From assembly GCF_024124545.1 (NCBI RefSeq), contig NZ_JAMXSF010000014.1, forward strand, positions 62,001 through 126,000: a stretch of DNA of 64,000 bases, written 5' to 3'. The stretch's first letter is position 1, and every line of letters begins with the position of its first letter. The notes under the pieces are model-generated. The model was not told where the DNA came from, did no database searches, and saw only the letters and a list, made by a program, of their open reading frames with translations. A program made the translations under genes and the position numbers. Source of the stretch: Pseudoalteromonas sp. XMcav2-N. Lineage in GTDB: Bacteria > Pseudomonadota > Gammaproteobacteria > Enterobacterales > Alteromonadaceae. Shown here in pieces: positions 1-9,464 of this stretch.

Positions 1-1399
1 CGTTGCCATCGCCTGCTTTAATGGTATCTTTACCATCACCGCCAAAGATCAGATCATTGCCGCGTCCGGTATAAATCTTGTCATTACCATTGAGGCCATA
101 GACGGTCATATCGCGACCAACCCCCGTCGCCAGCAGCGTATCGTTACCATTTGACAACTCAACCTCAACTTCTTCTACGGCGTTACTGAATGCGCAGTGC
201 TGATAGCCTGCAGTGTAAGCAAACACATACTCATCGTGCTCTTCCACAAATAAAGCAAGATTGCTGTCCATTGCACGTACTTTCCACACGCCATTATTCA
301 GTTCACTGTCAAAGCTGCCGGTTTGCATATGGCAGTGCTGGTAGGCCGCTGTCAGGCTGGCTGGCATATCACCAGTCGGCGTACACGAGTATTGCTCTAT
401 ACCACTGATATTGCTTTGAATACTGCCACTGGAGCCTTCGGTCAGGCAATCCATACCTGTGCCACCATCTACTTTCTCGAAGTCGCCATACGTGTAAATG
501 GTGTCATCGCCTTTACCGGCATAGACATAGTCCACTTTATTACCGGTTAAGATGGTGTCGTTACCATCGCCGCCATACACCAGCTGGTGCCAGTTCAGCG
601 CTGTACCGTCGTATTCTTCACCGCTATCTGCCAGGTTAACCTGAAAACCATTGTGATTGCTGACATCAAAGGTCTCACAGCTGCCGGCATAATATACGGT
701 TACCAGGGCATCATCCCCCTCGGCCGTGAGCTTCTCACCATTCACATTGGGTGACACCGCCAGGTAAGTCATATACGGATTAGCAGAGTTATCATCCGCG
801 ATGCCGATCTTGCTGCGGTCCAGGCCTTCACAGCTTGCTGGTGCGTAGCTGACACAGCTGGTTGCTTCTACATTGGCAATATTACTCTGGATCGCACCTT
901 CGCTGCCCTGCTCTGCACAGTCTGCCCCTGCACCACCGTCTATACGCTCAAAGTCGCCAAACGAGAAGATCTGATCGTTACCGCCATTGCCGTAAATGTA
1001 GTCTACTTTGTTACCGGTGCGGATCTCGTCGTTCCCTTCACCACCGAATACCTGTTGGTGGAAGTCCAAGTTCATGCCATTGTAGGACTCACCGCTGTCC
1101 GGCAAATTAACGTGTAGTCCGTTGTAGTCGCTACCATCTAGCACTTCACAGCGGCCATTGTACGACACCACAACCGACGACTGGCTGCCGGATACGCTCA
1201 GCGCGGTATCGGCTAGTTTGGGGCTCAAAGCCAGATACGTCATAAATTCATTTTCGACATGCTCACCAACCTCTATTTGAGTCCGGTCCAAACCATTACA
1301 GAAGCTGCCAGGGGCAGCCAGACGTAGCGCCTGAGCATTGTTTGGCATCAGAGTCAGCGAAAGCGCCGCTGCCAGGAGTGCCTTTTGATAAACCACCAT
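1..1399 (-). CDS. Exported RTX-like calcium-binding repeat protein (3' end beyond window)
   Basis: The reading frame is open on the minus strand from 1399 to the window edge, so only the N-terminal 466 codons are present. The ATG at 1399 is preceded by GGAG and starts a signal peptide (MVVYQKALLAAALSLTLM..., cleavage near NAQA). Two tandem modules of about 150 residues follow. Each begins C-(N/E)-G-L-D-R, contains (F/Y)GG(E/D)GND and GNGGND / GKGDD motifs like RTX nonapeptides, and ends with a Cys-rich GG-A/T-G-x-DC segment. The visible C-terminal part has further RTX-like GLNGNDKIYTGRGNDLIFGGDGKD repeats. RTX repeats usually bind calcium outside the cell, often in type I secreted proteins, but a classical signal peptide here suggests Sec export. 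No enzymatic domain is visible in this part. Confidence 0.75.
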   Translation of the reverse strand, partial: MVVYQKALLAAALSLTLMPNNAQALRLAAPGSFCNGLDRTQIEVGEHVENEFMTYLALSPKLADTALSVSGSQSSVVVSYNGRCEVLDGSDYNGLHVNLPDSGESYNGMNLDFHQQVFGGEGNDEIRTGNKVDYIYGNGGNDQIFSFGDFERIDGGAGADCAEQGSEGAIQSNIANVEATSCVSYAPASCEGLDRSKIGIADDNSANPYMTYLAVSPNVNGEKLTAEGDDALVTVYYAGSCETFDVSNHNGFQVNLADSGEEYDGTALNWHQLVYGGDGNDTILTGNKVDYVYAGKGDDTIYTYGDFEKVDGGTGMDCLTEGSSGSIQSNISGIEQYSCTPTGDMPASLTAAYQHCHMQTGSFDSELNNGVWKVRAMDSNLALFVEEHDEYVFAYTAGYQHCAFSNAVEEVEVELSNGNDTLLATGVGRDMTVYGLNGNDKIYTGRGNDLIFGGDGKDTIKAGDGN

Positions 1400-1994
1400 G
1401 TTAGTCTCCATGAGTTAAGTAAAGATTTGCGCAAAGAAATCTTGATCATGGAATTTATAAGCCACAATTGTGCAATGACTATGGACTCAGACTGGGTAAT
1501 AAGGATGAGTTTTACTGCCAACAAAGCAGGTAAGAGCACAGACCAGCATACCGTATTGGCTAGATGAAACTGCCTGAATAATACAAACAAGCAAGCCAAA
1601 AGTGAAAAGCCAAATCCAAAAAATGTGACGTTTAATTCACACTGAGCCCCGACATACGGGGAGTTGAAAAAGCTTCATCGTAAAATAACGCACAACAAAA
1701 ATCTGAATCTGTTTACATAATAATATCTATGCACTATGAATGCATTCATAAAGTTTCAATAATGTACCGGCTAATCTGGTAAGGCATTTATCCAGCAAAG
1801 CCTTTATAATTCATGATTTTTACCTATTAACATGCCACTTATACACACTTTCGTTGCGTCGCGATAAAAATTTTCGGGTACAAATCAACCCTTTAACACT
1901 TTACATTTTTTAAACAGCTGTTAAATTACACTGGGTAAAATAATAAGCAACAAAATGTAACTTCACTGTTTTAATATTCATATACGGATGTACA
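1400..1994. other. Intergenic region between divergent genes
   Basis: This AT-rich spacer of about 600 bases separates the RTX-like gene (minus) from the XRE cassette (plus). It must carry both promoters. I see no convincing coding frame or RNA gene. A 10-bp palindrome AACAGCTGTT lies near 1914-1923, about 70 bases before the XRE start, and could be an autoregulatory operator; this is only a suggestion. Confidence 0.4.
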
Positions 1995-2327
1995 ATGAAT
2001 ACACGTCAACGATTGAACTGGCTAAACAGCGCCCGACGGGACATTCAGGCGTCACTGCGTAGTCTGCGAATACAACAAAAAATGTCGCAAGCCGAGCTGG
2101 CCAAAAAAATGTCCGTTCCGGTAGACCAATCCACTATCTCAAACTGGGAAAGTGGTAAAACCATTATGGACCTGGAACAGCTGCTGGATATTCTGATGAT
2201 CTTCGGCAAAGACTGGAAAAGCTTTTTTGGTTTTTTAGCCGATAACGCCGAAAAAAGAACAATAAAAAAACCGCAACAGAAAGAAACACATATGGAACCA
2301 AAAGCAGAAGACAAGGGAGAAGACTGA
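1995..2327 (+). CDS. XRE-family HTH regulator of cassette A
   Basis: A 110-residue DNA-binding protein. A Cro/C1-type helix-turn-helix spans roughly residues 18-72 (SQAELAKKMSV... DQSTISNWESGK), with a lysine/glutamate-rich tail. It closely resembles the orphan XRE protein at 59162-59425 (shared LSQAxLAxK, DQSTISN(W/F)ESG, (L/I)EQ and MxFG(K/E)D patterns). Its stop codon overlaps the start of the next gene in a TGATG junction, so the two are translationally coupled. The three genes from here to 2972 form one operon. It probably controls the cassette itself; the target is not known. Confidence 0.85.
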   Translation: MNTRQRLNWLNSARRDIQASLRSLRIQQKMSQAELAKKMSVPVDQSTISNWESGKTIMDLEQLLDILMIFGKDWKSFFGFLADNAEKRTIKKPQQKETHMEPKAEDKGED

Positions 2328-2848
2328 TGCATTTTATTGAATTAGCACTTTCGTCAGTTACGCTATTTGGGCTCATCCTTACCTGGAAAAACCACAATGT
2401 TAGGTGGATGTTTCTATTGCTTGGAGCTGTTCAGATTTTTGAGTCTGCGGCCAAACCATACACCATCCAGTGGACCCAGCACTATTATCTGTGGTGCTCT
2501 TTTTTAAACATACTTTATTTTCTCGCGATACTATCTCGTGGAGTAATCGCCGACGTTCTATACTCTTTAACGAAGATTAACTTTTTTAAACAAGCAAGAA
2601 GCCAATACTCCTTAACTATTCCGGAATGTGCATTTTGTCTGCTTTTAGCTCTTTCGCTACTCTTAACATTATCTAGCTGGGTAGAAATTCAATTGTACGT
2701 CCATAAGGTAATAACTTACCCATTTATCTATCATCACTTATGGGTACCTGTGCAGTACACTGTCCATATTTTAGAATCCCTGGCGCTAGTTACTTTTATA
2801 AGCAAAATAATACGTTCAAATGGAGCTTTAATACATGAAAATAATTAA
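2327..2848 (+). CDS. Small multi-pass membrane protein of cassette A
   Basis: A 173-residue hydrophobic protein with about five predicted membrane segments and no family I can name. It starts in the TGATG overlap with the XRE gene and its 3' end overlaps the following peptide gene by 14 bases. It is homologous to the membrane protein at 57903-58475: both have an N-V-R-W motif after the first helix (N24-W27 here, N35-W38 there), a tryptophan-rich loop, and an F-I-Y...P motif before the last helix (F133-I-Y135...P141 here, F147-I-Y149...P154 there). Conservation of the pairing with a regulator and a Gly-Gly peptide suggests it works on or senses that peptide; this is inference. Confidence 0.75.
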   Translation: MHFIELALSSVTLFGLILTWKNHNVRWMFLLLGAVQIFESAAKPYTIQWTQHYYLWCSFLNILYFLAILSRGVIADVLYSLTKINFFKQARSQYSLTIPECAFCLLLALSLLLTLSSWVEIQLYVHKVITYPFIYHHLWVPVQYTVHILESLALVTFISKIIRSNGALIHENN

Positions 2849-2972
2849 CGACGACCTTCTAAAAAAAATAAATGGAGGGGGTATCGGTGATCCAGACCAA
2901 CCACCTCTGCCTACATTCGCCTCACCAGACCCTAGTTTTGGGAAAAAAACTCCCCCTCCTGTTCAAGGATAA
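2835..2972 (+). CDS. 45-residue double-glycine-type peptide of cassette A
   Basis: The ATG at 2835 lies inside the end of the membrane-protein gene, with GGAG nine bases upstream. The peptide has a leader-like first part, MKIINDDLLKKINGGG, which resembles double-glycine leaders of bacteriocins and peptide pheromones (L-x-x-I/V-x-G-G). After it comes a proline-rich, cysteine-free 29-residue tail (GDPDQPP ... KKTPPPVQG). The peptide at 58490-58651 has the same plan and the same cassette position. No C39 peptidase/ABC exporter is in the window. Signal, toxin and modified-peptide precursor are all possible; the GG cleavage is predicted only by pattern. Confidence 0.7.
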   Translation: MKIINDDLLKKINGGGIGDPDQPPLPTFASPDPSFGKKTPPPVQG

Positions 2973-3207
2973 ACAGGCTGATTTATTAATTTATTCATTG
3001 AAAATGAAGAGCACTATCGTTAACAGAGGCAACGCACCAAACTTACCAAGTTGCTCCACTAGCCTCTGCTAAAGTTAATAGCACAACATAGGCGCATTGC
3101 GATTTAAATGAGTAGTAAATCAGGTGATGTCAGAAATACATTAAAATAACTAAGTGCACTTTTTAGTTGTTTTAAATTATGAATTGATTCATAGATAAGA
3201 TATTTCA

Positions 3208-3930
3208 CAGCTCAGTGTTGCCGCTAAGTAGATCCCGTATCAAGTACGGGATGACGGCTCAGTGTTGTCGTCGAACTGTGCTTGAATAACGGCTCGGTGC
3301 TGTCGTCGGGCTGTGCTTGTATTAAATACGGATGACGACTCGGTATTGTCGTTGGGCTATGCTCGTATCAAATGTGGATAACAGCTCTGTGCTGGCGTTG
3401 GGCTAAGCTCGTCTTAAATATGGGATATTATCTCGGTGCTGGCGTAGGGCTATGCTCGTATCAATGCGGATAACGGCTCGATGTTGTCGCTGGACTGTGC
3501 TCGTATCAAATGCGGGATATTAACTCAGCGCTGACATCGGGCTATGCTCGTATCAATGCGGATAACGGCTCGATGTTGACGTCGGGCTGTACTCGTATCA
3601 AATGCGGGATATTATCTCGGTGCTGGCGTCGGGCTATGCTCGTATCAAATGCGGGATAATATCTCAGCGCTGGCGTCGGGCTATGTTCGTATCAATGCCG
3701 ATAACAGCTCTGTGCTGGCGTTGGGCTGTACTCGTATCAAATGCGGGATATTATCTCGGTGCTGGCGTCGGGCTATGCTCGTATTAATGCGGATAACGGC
3801 TCGATGTTGTCGCCGGGCTATGCTCGTATCAAATGTGGGTAACAGCTCTGTGCTGGCGTTGGGCTAAGCTCGCCTCAAATGCGGATAACGGCTCGATGTT
3901 GTCGCCAGACTGTGCTCGTATCAAATACGG
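3208..3930. repeat. Degenerate 45/47-bp tandem repeat array
   Basis: About fifteen imperfect units carry the core GCTCGTATCAAATGCGGGAT followed by CTCGGTGCTGGCGTCGGGCTA. Successive GCTCG cores begin at 3361, 3407, 3454, 3499, 3546, 3591, 3638, 3685, 3730, 3777, 3822, 3869 and 3914, so spacing mostly alternates between 45 and 47 bases. The array opens with a perfect palindrome cccgtatcaagtacggg (3234-3250) and ends with a similar half-intact one near 3917. The period is not a multiple of three and the frames shift, so the short ORFs inside are not credible genes. It looks like expansion of a dispersed palindromic intergenic element. Confidence 0.85.
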
Positions 3931-4555
3931 CATGTCGGTCTGGCATGCTTGCTATATAAACTTCCCTGCCGGACGGTGCGGGAGACTAGGTGGAACGAAT
4001 TCGAAAGCACGCCCCGACGTTATCGTAAACGTATCCAACGTCAATGACAGCCACATCACAACAATCAGCATTAATGCGCTTTTTTCTCACTCATCTACCC
4101 AACAGCCAGGCTGGTGCCAGACGTGCAACCCTGGCAGATCTGCTCTCTTACGTTATTACCCCGGCATTACACCCTATTGGTCATCCACTGATGCACATGT
4201 AAATTAACCGTTAAACTTTATGCTTTGCACCTATGAGGCCCCGCTGACAGTGTGACTGAACGTTCAGAGCAGTAAAACTGCCAGCATAATGTAGAAAATT
4301 GACGGAAAATCAGTCCCTTTTTTAGCTAAAAGAGGGATAAATACGAAAAATACAGCCGCCAGGAATAAAAATTTTCGCCCTCGATTGTACGGGATAGCAG
4401 TGTTTAGCACCGCAGTGGAGACTCACTTGATTAAATTTTTATTATCACTTTCTTTACAAAAATAATATTTATGATTACCTTTGTACCTGTGCGAAATTTA
4501 TTCAATAACTTTTTATTCTAAAAAATCATTCAACAACAAGTGAAAAGGAACAGCA
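3931..4555. other. Intergenic region upstream of the exported protease
   Basis: This stretch of about 620 bases lies between the tandem array and the protease gene. Its last 150 bases are very AT-rich and should contain the protease promoter. I found no convincing gene, riboswitch or RNA in it. Confidence 0.4.
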
Positions 4556-6388
4556 ATGAAACTAACCTATCTTGTCTCTGCGCTAGGCTTACTCTCAACC
4601 GCAGCACTGGCACAAAACACCGCGCCACTCACAGAAGCACAAATGCTGCAATATACCAGTAAGGCTAACAAAACCATCATTGGTGCACGTGCCGACGCAA
4701 ACCTGTCTCTCTCTCAGGAATTTGCGACAATGAGCAGCACGGGCAGTGCAGTGATCACCCGCACCATTACGCACCCGGATGCCAGCTACATCAAACTACA
4801 CTTTAAAAATGTGAACCTGGCAAATGGTGGTAAGTTGGTTGTACGTTCAAAAGACGGCAGCGAGCGTTACGAGTATACCGAAGCGAATATGCGTGCCGCG
4901 ACGGTCAATGCCAAACTGGGCGATGACGGCGTTAGCAGCTTCTCTGCAATGTCAATTTCTGCAGATACCGCTGTCGTTGAATACACACCGGGTACAGCGT
5001 CAAACTCCACCCTGATGTCTGCACAAACCATTGCACCTGCTGTGATTGATTTTTATGACCATGGCATTGAAAACACGCCTATGCTGGAAACCATGAACGC
5101 ATCAACAGATGTGGGCATTGAGTCAACTTGTGGTGTGAATGAGCGCCGCGACGTACAATGCTGGGCAGGTTCAAACCCAACTGAGTTTGAGCGTTCACGC
5201 CCGGTTGCCCGCCTGCTGATGAATGGTAGCGGCCTGTGTACTGGCTGGCGTGTTGGCCCGGACAACCGCATGTTCACCAACGAACACTGTGTGGGTTCTG
5301 CATCTGAACTGGCTAACACTGAGGTGTGGTTTAACTACCAGCACACCAGCTGTAATGGCTCAAACCTTGAGACAGTGGTCAAAGTAACCGGTAAAGACTT
5401 CCTGTCTTCTGACTACACGCTGGACTACACCCTGTTCACCATCAATGAATTCAACAAAGCACAGCCATTTGGCTACTTTGGTCTGGACGTACGTGACGCA
5501 ACACAAGGCGAGCGTATCTACATTCCTCAGCACGGTGCAGGTAACCCGAAAGAGCTGGCTATCGAATCAGATCAGAACAGCAATGGCCTGTGTCAGGCAG
5601 ATGTTGTTACAGCAAATGGTCGCGGCACAGGGACCGACATGGGCTACTACTGTGACACCATAGGTGGTTCTTCAGGTTCACCGGTTCTGGCAGCTGCCAG
5701 CAACAAAGTCATTGCCTTGCACCACTTTGGTGGCTGTACTAACCAGGGCGTTAAGATCAGCAAGATCTGGCCTGAGGTATCAAGCCACTTCAATGGCATC
5801 CCGGATGGCGACAACAACAGCGATCCCATGCCTACCGCTGACTTCACGTCCAGCTGTACAGAACTGGCTTGTAGCTTTGATGGCAGCGCCTCAAGCTCAC
5901 CAAATGGGTCAATTTCTCAGTACGAGTGGAGCTATGGTGACAACGGCACTGGTTTCGGTGCGACCGCCAGCCACACCTATGCGGCTGCGGGTAACTACAG
6001 TGTTTCACTGACTGTCACCGACAACTCAGGTGCAACTGCAACCGTGACTAAGCAAGTGCCTGTATACGGCCCTGGTGGTGAAGATCAGCTGCAAAAAGGC
6101 GTTGCCAGAACAGACCTGTCTGGTGCTCGTGGCGAAATGACTTACTTCTACTTCGATGTACCAGCGGGTGCAACCAACATCACCTTCGATATTTCAGGTG
6201 GCAGCGGTGATGCGGATCTGTATGTACGTAAAGGTGAGCAACCAACCACCTCGACCTATGACTGTCGTCCTTACCGTTGGGGTAACACTGAAAACTGTAC
6301 ACGTAATGACGGTGCAGGCCGCTACTGGGTTGGCATTCGTGCCTACAACGCCTACTCAGGTCTGAGTCTGGTTGCGGATTACCAGTAA
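4556..6388 (+). CDS. Exported trypsin-like (lysyl-endopeptidase-like) serine protease with PKD and PPC domains
   Basis: A 610-residue secreted protease. It has a Sec signal peptide (MKLTYLVSALGLLSTAALA), a propeptide to about residue 185, and a chymotrypsin-fold catalytic domain to about residue 415. The catalytic triad reads H244 in TNEHC, D290 in LDYTLF and S373 in GGSSGSP. Paired cysteines and the CDTIGGSSGSPV block recall the Achromobacter lysyl endopeptidase group of family S1. A PKD domain (about 422-503) and a C-terminal PPC domain (about 505-610) follow; both are usual on secreted marine proteases and the PPC is often trimmed. AAGGA before the ATG supports the start. A strong terminator follows. 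Confidence 0.92.
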   Translation: MKLTYLVSALGLLSTAALAQNTAPLTEAQMLQYTSKANKTIIGARADANLSLSQEFATMSSTGSAVITRTITHPDASYIKLHFKNVNLANGGKLVVRSKDGSERYEYTEANMRAATVNAKLGDDGVSSFSAMSISADTAVVEYTPGTASNSTLMSAQTIAPAVIDFYDHGIENTPMLETMNASTDVGIESTCGVNERRDVQCWAGSNPTEFERSRPVARLLMNGSGLCTGWRVGPDNRMFTNEHCVGSASELANTEVWFNYQHTSCNGSNLETVVKVTGKDFLSSDYTLDYTLFTINEFNKAQPFGYFGLDVRDATQGERIYIPQHGAGNPKELAIESDQNSNGLCQADVVTANGRGTGTDMGYYCDTIGGSSGSPVLAAASNKVIALHHFGGCTNQGVKISKIWPEVSSHFNGIPDGDNNSDPMPTADFTSSCTELACSFDGSASSSPNGSISQYEWSYGDNGTGFGATASHTYAAAGNYSVSLTVTDNSGATATVTKQVPVYGPGGEDQLQKGVARTDLSGARGEMTYFYFDVPAGATNITFDISGGSGDADLYVRKGEQPTTSTYDCRPYRWGNTENCTRNDGAGRYWVGIRAYNAYSGLSLVADYQ

Positions 6389-6411
6389 TCCCAGTTACTA
6401 TTTTTCTCCCT

Positions 6412-6437
6412 AAAAAGGCAGCGCAAGCTGCCTTTTT
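6412..6437 (+). terminator. Rho-independent terminator after the protease
   Basis: A perfect 11-bp stem (AAAAAGGCAGC / GCTGCCTTTTT) with a GCAA loop lies 24 bases after the protease stop. The A and T runs on the two sides make it able to work in both directions, so it may also insulate the minus-strand gene that ends at 6502. Confidence 0.9.
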
Positions 6438-6501
6438 GTTTATCCGCGAGCAGCGCCTCAATGCCGCACACCTCGTCAGTCAGCCCATGCAATATATCCG
6501 T

Positions 6502-9366
6502 TTACAACGCATACCACAGTCCCAGCCAGGCTCGCAGATCATCCTCTGCCAAATCACTCTCAACCCGGGCAACACCCAAATCAAAGCGCAGATCGGTAAC
6601 ACCAGCCGGTGCGAACCAGTTTGCCCACCCAAGTGCCTGCTGGCTCAGATCAATTTGCCACTTCACACCATAACTGGTCGCGCTGCGCTGACCATCAAAT
6701 CGGTGTTGCTTCATAAAGAACCTGGGCTGATTCAGCGCCCAGCTCGTCGCCAGCTCATAGCCGTAATAATGTCGGCCAGAGGCAAACTGGAACGGCAACT
6801 CAGGACTGAGCACCAGATCGCTGCGTATGCGGCCGCTCAAAATATTGTTATCGAATCCGCCCAAGCGCAGTAACTGTGACTCACGGTACTGAGACTGTAC
6901 GCCAGCAAGCCAGGGCCAGTTCCAGACCTTACCAAACCCTTGCCAGTCATAGCCATGGCCCTTGGCATCGCCACTGAGGATGCCGGCTTTGACGCGATAA
7001 CCAAGCGCAAAATCCTGTCGGTAGCTGTGCCACCCTTGTTCCAGTCCACTCCATTGCGTGGTTATGGCATCCCGGCCCTGATCATCGTAATGGATAAGGG
7101 CCACAAACGGCGACACCGACCAGGTATCGGAGCGCCATTCATAGGCCAAACGGCCACTCACCGCGCTACCTGTCAGCTTTATCTGTTCTGCCTGTACATG
7201 CTGTCGGCGACTGTCAAAGCGATAGTCGCTCAGATGGGCATCAAAGCGCCAGTCACCAGCGCGATAACGTAACGCAGCATAGCTGCCATCCAGCACGTTG
7301 TCGCCGCTTTGAGCCAGCCCCAACTGCCAGGACAAATGCTGAAGCAGATCGCTGCCTTTGACCCCGACACTCAGTAACTCGCTGACCGCACTGCTGGCCT
7401 GCAGCGATAATGTCGCGGAGGCATCTTGCGCCAGCCATTGGTACTCACTCTGCGTGATGTCCGCGCCCTCGGCCATATAAATTTGTGCATCAGGTAGCAC
7501 AAAGGTATCGGTTTTACCCAGTGGCACGGCCGCGCTGCTGCTGAGTTTAGTCACACGCTGCTCACTGATCTGGTCATCCAGTTCATGCAACCGGGTACCT
7601 GAAGGTGCGGTATGCAAGTACAGCAGCGGTGCATTTTCACGCGGTAGTAGCTGCTCGAATACGGCCTGGCCGTGTGCAACCTGATATAAAGCATTTTGCT
7701 GCAAGTCGTAACGATACACGCCCACCTCACCGTGCAGACCGGCGATAAAATAAAGCCCCTGGCCTTGATGCTGCCAGGCAGGCGCTGTCAGATACTGATA
7801 ACCCTCAGGCATAGGAACTGTGCGCACTTCAGCGCTTTGCAAGTCTTGTATATACAACTGCCAATTACCATTTAGCGTGGTTTTAAGGTACGCCAGCTGA
7901 CGTTTATCGGGCGCCAGCTGCGGATAGTCATAGACAGTACCCAGGTCGCGGGCAAACAGCGGCGTTACCGTATTGCTGCTGATCTCCACCCGTACCAGTT
8001 CAGAAAACCCACTGCGCACTTGCTCTGCATACAGGGTGTCAGCATCCAGCAGTGTAAAACGCCTTATCCCAAGTGACTGGGTTAACCGGGTAACCGCACC
8101 ACTTTGTATATGCCAGCGATACAGATCGTTAACCCGGTTATCCCGGGTTTCATCGACCCGGGCGCGCGCCACAAAGTATAAGGTGTCTTTATCGGCCCAT
8201 TGCGGATACAGAATGCCGGAAAAATCGCTGGCTGCCAGCTGTGCTACCAGCTCACGGTTAAAAACCTCTGGCGGTTTATCGGCAATGTCTGCCGGATCAG
8301 CCGCCAGTATCGCCTGCTGAGCTTTCTCAAAGGCCTTTTTTGCTTCTTCATTGTCTTCTGTTTTATAGACTCTGAGCCAGGTCTCTCCCTCCCGATCGCG
8401 TTCAGTCATGGCAATTTGCTGTCCATCTGGCGACAGCACCGCATTACTCGCCGCAAAGTCAGGCTCAAACCACAACGGGCTGTTTAACAGGGCCAGGTCG
8501 CGCTCCTGCGTCATCGCCTGGTATGTGAACTCAGCAATAAAGCGCCGATACAGCTGACCTGCACTTTGTCCGAAAGCCCCTTTAAACGCCGATTCAAAAT
8601 TGCGTTTTTGAACCCCGTGTACGCGGGTCCAGACGGCATCCAGCGTTTCTTTGCCGTGGTTGTCTTCAAGCCAGGCCAGAAACCGTACACCCAACAGATA
8701 AGCCATGGCACCGGAACGATAGCTGCCGTCGCCATTGCTCAGTGCGCCATACGATAGCAATGCGCCCTGACGGGCAAAAGCGCGCAGCAGTGCTTCGCTG
8801 TAGTTGTCATAGAGCCGCCCCCGGCCGGTCAGTCGTGACTCCAGCAACGTGGCATACCCTTCAGCGACCCAGCGCGGCAACACCGCACTGGATAGATCAT
8901 AGATATCAAACCAGTCACGCAGATGCTGACGCCACCGGCTGCGACTGGGCTGGGATAGGTGCACCAGGTGAATGTATTCATGGAGGATAAGCAACTGCTG
9001 CCAGCCCGGGCTGTTTGCAATCACCGAGTCTGATTGAGGCGGTGTGGTAAATAACGCCATCAAAGGCGTGTCTGTACTCGGCAGTGCAAAACCATTGGCA
9101 CCATTGATGGGATCAAACACCACGACATCGGCTATGCTGTCCAGTGCCCGGCCCTGTTGCTGCAAAACCAGCGTTCTGACCAGCTCTAACTCGACAGCGG
9201 CTGAGCGCGCCCAATCCTGTTGTGCAGGCGTATAGTGCACCCTGAAATGTTCAGTGTGCAGGGTCTGCCAGTCCCCGGCACGTACCAGTGTGGTATAAAA
9301 AAGCAGTAAAAACGCGCCGCACAGTAACGCAGCGGGTGAGTTCATCAATCGCACAGCCATTCTCAT
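6502..9366 (-). CDS. Exported M61/M1-like metallopeptidase with TolB-type propeller and possible outer-membrane C-terminus
   Basis: A 954-residue envelope protein. A signal peptide (ends near VRA, residue 30) precedes a gluzincin-like domain with H129-E-Y-I-H133 and a downstream W-V-A-E169-G, the pattern of a zinc site HExxH plus Glu. Residues from about 300 to 600 contain WD40/TolB-like repeats (SPDGQQIAMTERDREGE, APDKRQLAYL). The last 250 residues are rich in alternating aromatic strands and end W-L-G-L-W-Y-A-L, like an outer-membrane barrel strand. Several starts are possible; the ATG two codons in (9360) is better spaced from GAGG. Substrate unknown. Family-level function is known only as peptidase plus propeller; the barrel is inference. 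Confidence 0.75.
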   Translation of the reverse strand: MRMAVRLMNSPAALLCGAFLLLFYTTLVRAGDWQTLHTEHFRVHYTPAQQDWARSAAVELELVRTLVLQQQGRALDSIADVVVFDPINGANGFALPSTDTPLMALFTTPPQSDSVIANSPGWQQLLILHEYIHLVHLSQPSRSRWRQHLRDWFDIYDLSSAVLPRWVAEGYATLLESRLTGRGRLYDNYSEALLRAFARQGALLSYGALSNGDGSYRSGAMAYLLGVRFLAWLEDNHGKETLDAVWTRVHGVQKRNFESAFKGAFGQSAGQLYRRFIAEFTYQAMTQERDLALLNSPLWFEPDFAASNAVLSPDGQQIAMTERDREGETWLRVYKTEDNEEAKKAFEKAQQAILAADPADIADKPPEVFNRELVAQLAASDFSGILYPQWADKDTLYFVARARVDETRDNRVNDLYRWHIQSGAVTRLTQSLGIRRFTLLDADTLYAEQVRSGFSELVRVEISSNTVTPLFARDLGTVYDYPQLAPDKRQLAYLKTTLNGNWQLYIQDLQSAEVRTVPMPEGYQYLTAPAWQHQGQGLYFIAGLHGEVGVYRYDLQQNALYQVAHGQAVFEQLLPRENAPLLYLHTAPSGTRLHELDDQISEQRVTKLSSSAAVPLGKTDTFVLPDAQIYMAEGADITQSEYQWLAQDASATLSLQASSAVSELLSVGVKGSDLLQHLSWQLGLAQSGDNVLDGSYAALRYRAGDWRFDAHLSDYRFDSRRQHVQAEQIKLTGSAVSGRLAYEWRSDTWSVSPFVALIHYDDQGRDAITTQWSGLEQGWHSYRQDFALGYRVKAGILSGDAKGHGYDWQGFGKVWNWPWLAGVQSQYRESQLLRLGGFDNNILSGRIRSDLVLSPELPFQFASGRHYYGYELATSWALNQPRFFMKQHRFDGQRSATSYGVKWQIDLSQQALGWANWFAPAGVTDLRFDLGVARVESDLAEDDLRAWLGLWYAL

Positions 9367-9464
9367 CCTCGATGAAGTGATCCGAATCAGGACCTAGTAT
9401 GGCAAATAATGTGCTTGAAAATCAGCGGGTATTTATCTTTTGAAACACTTTTAAACAACAAGGT

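Noticed and set aside
3208..3930. CRISPR array
   Set aside because: Units are contiguous and degenerate with no unique spacers between conserved repeats, and no cas genes are nearby.
3602..4207. ORFs across the repeat array and its right flank as protein genes
   Set aside because: They follow the 45/47-bp repeat in shifting frames and have no ribosome site.
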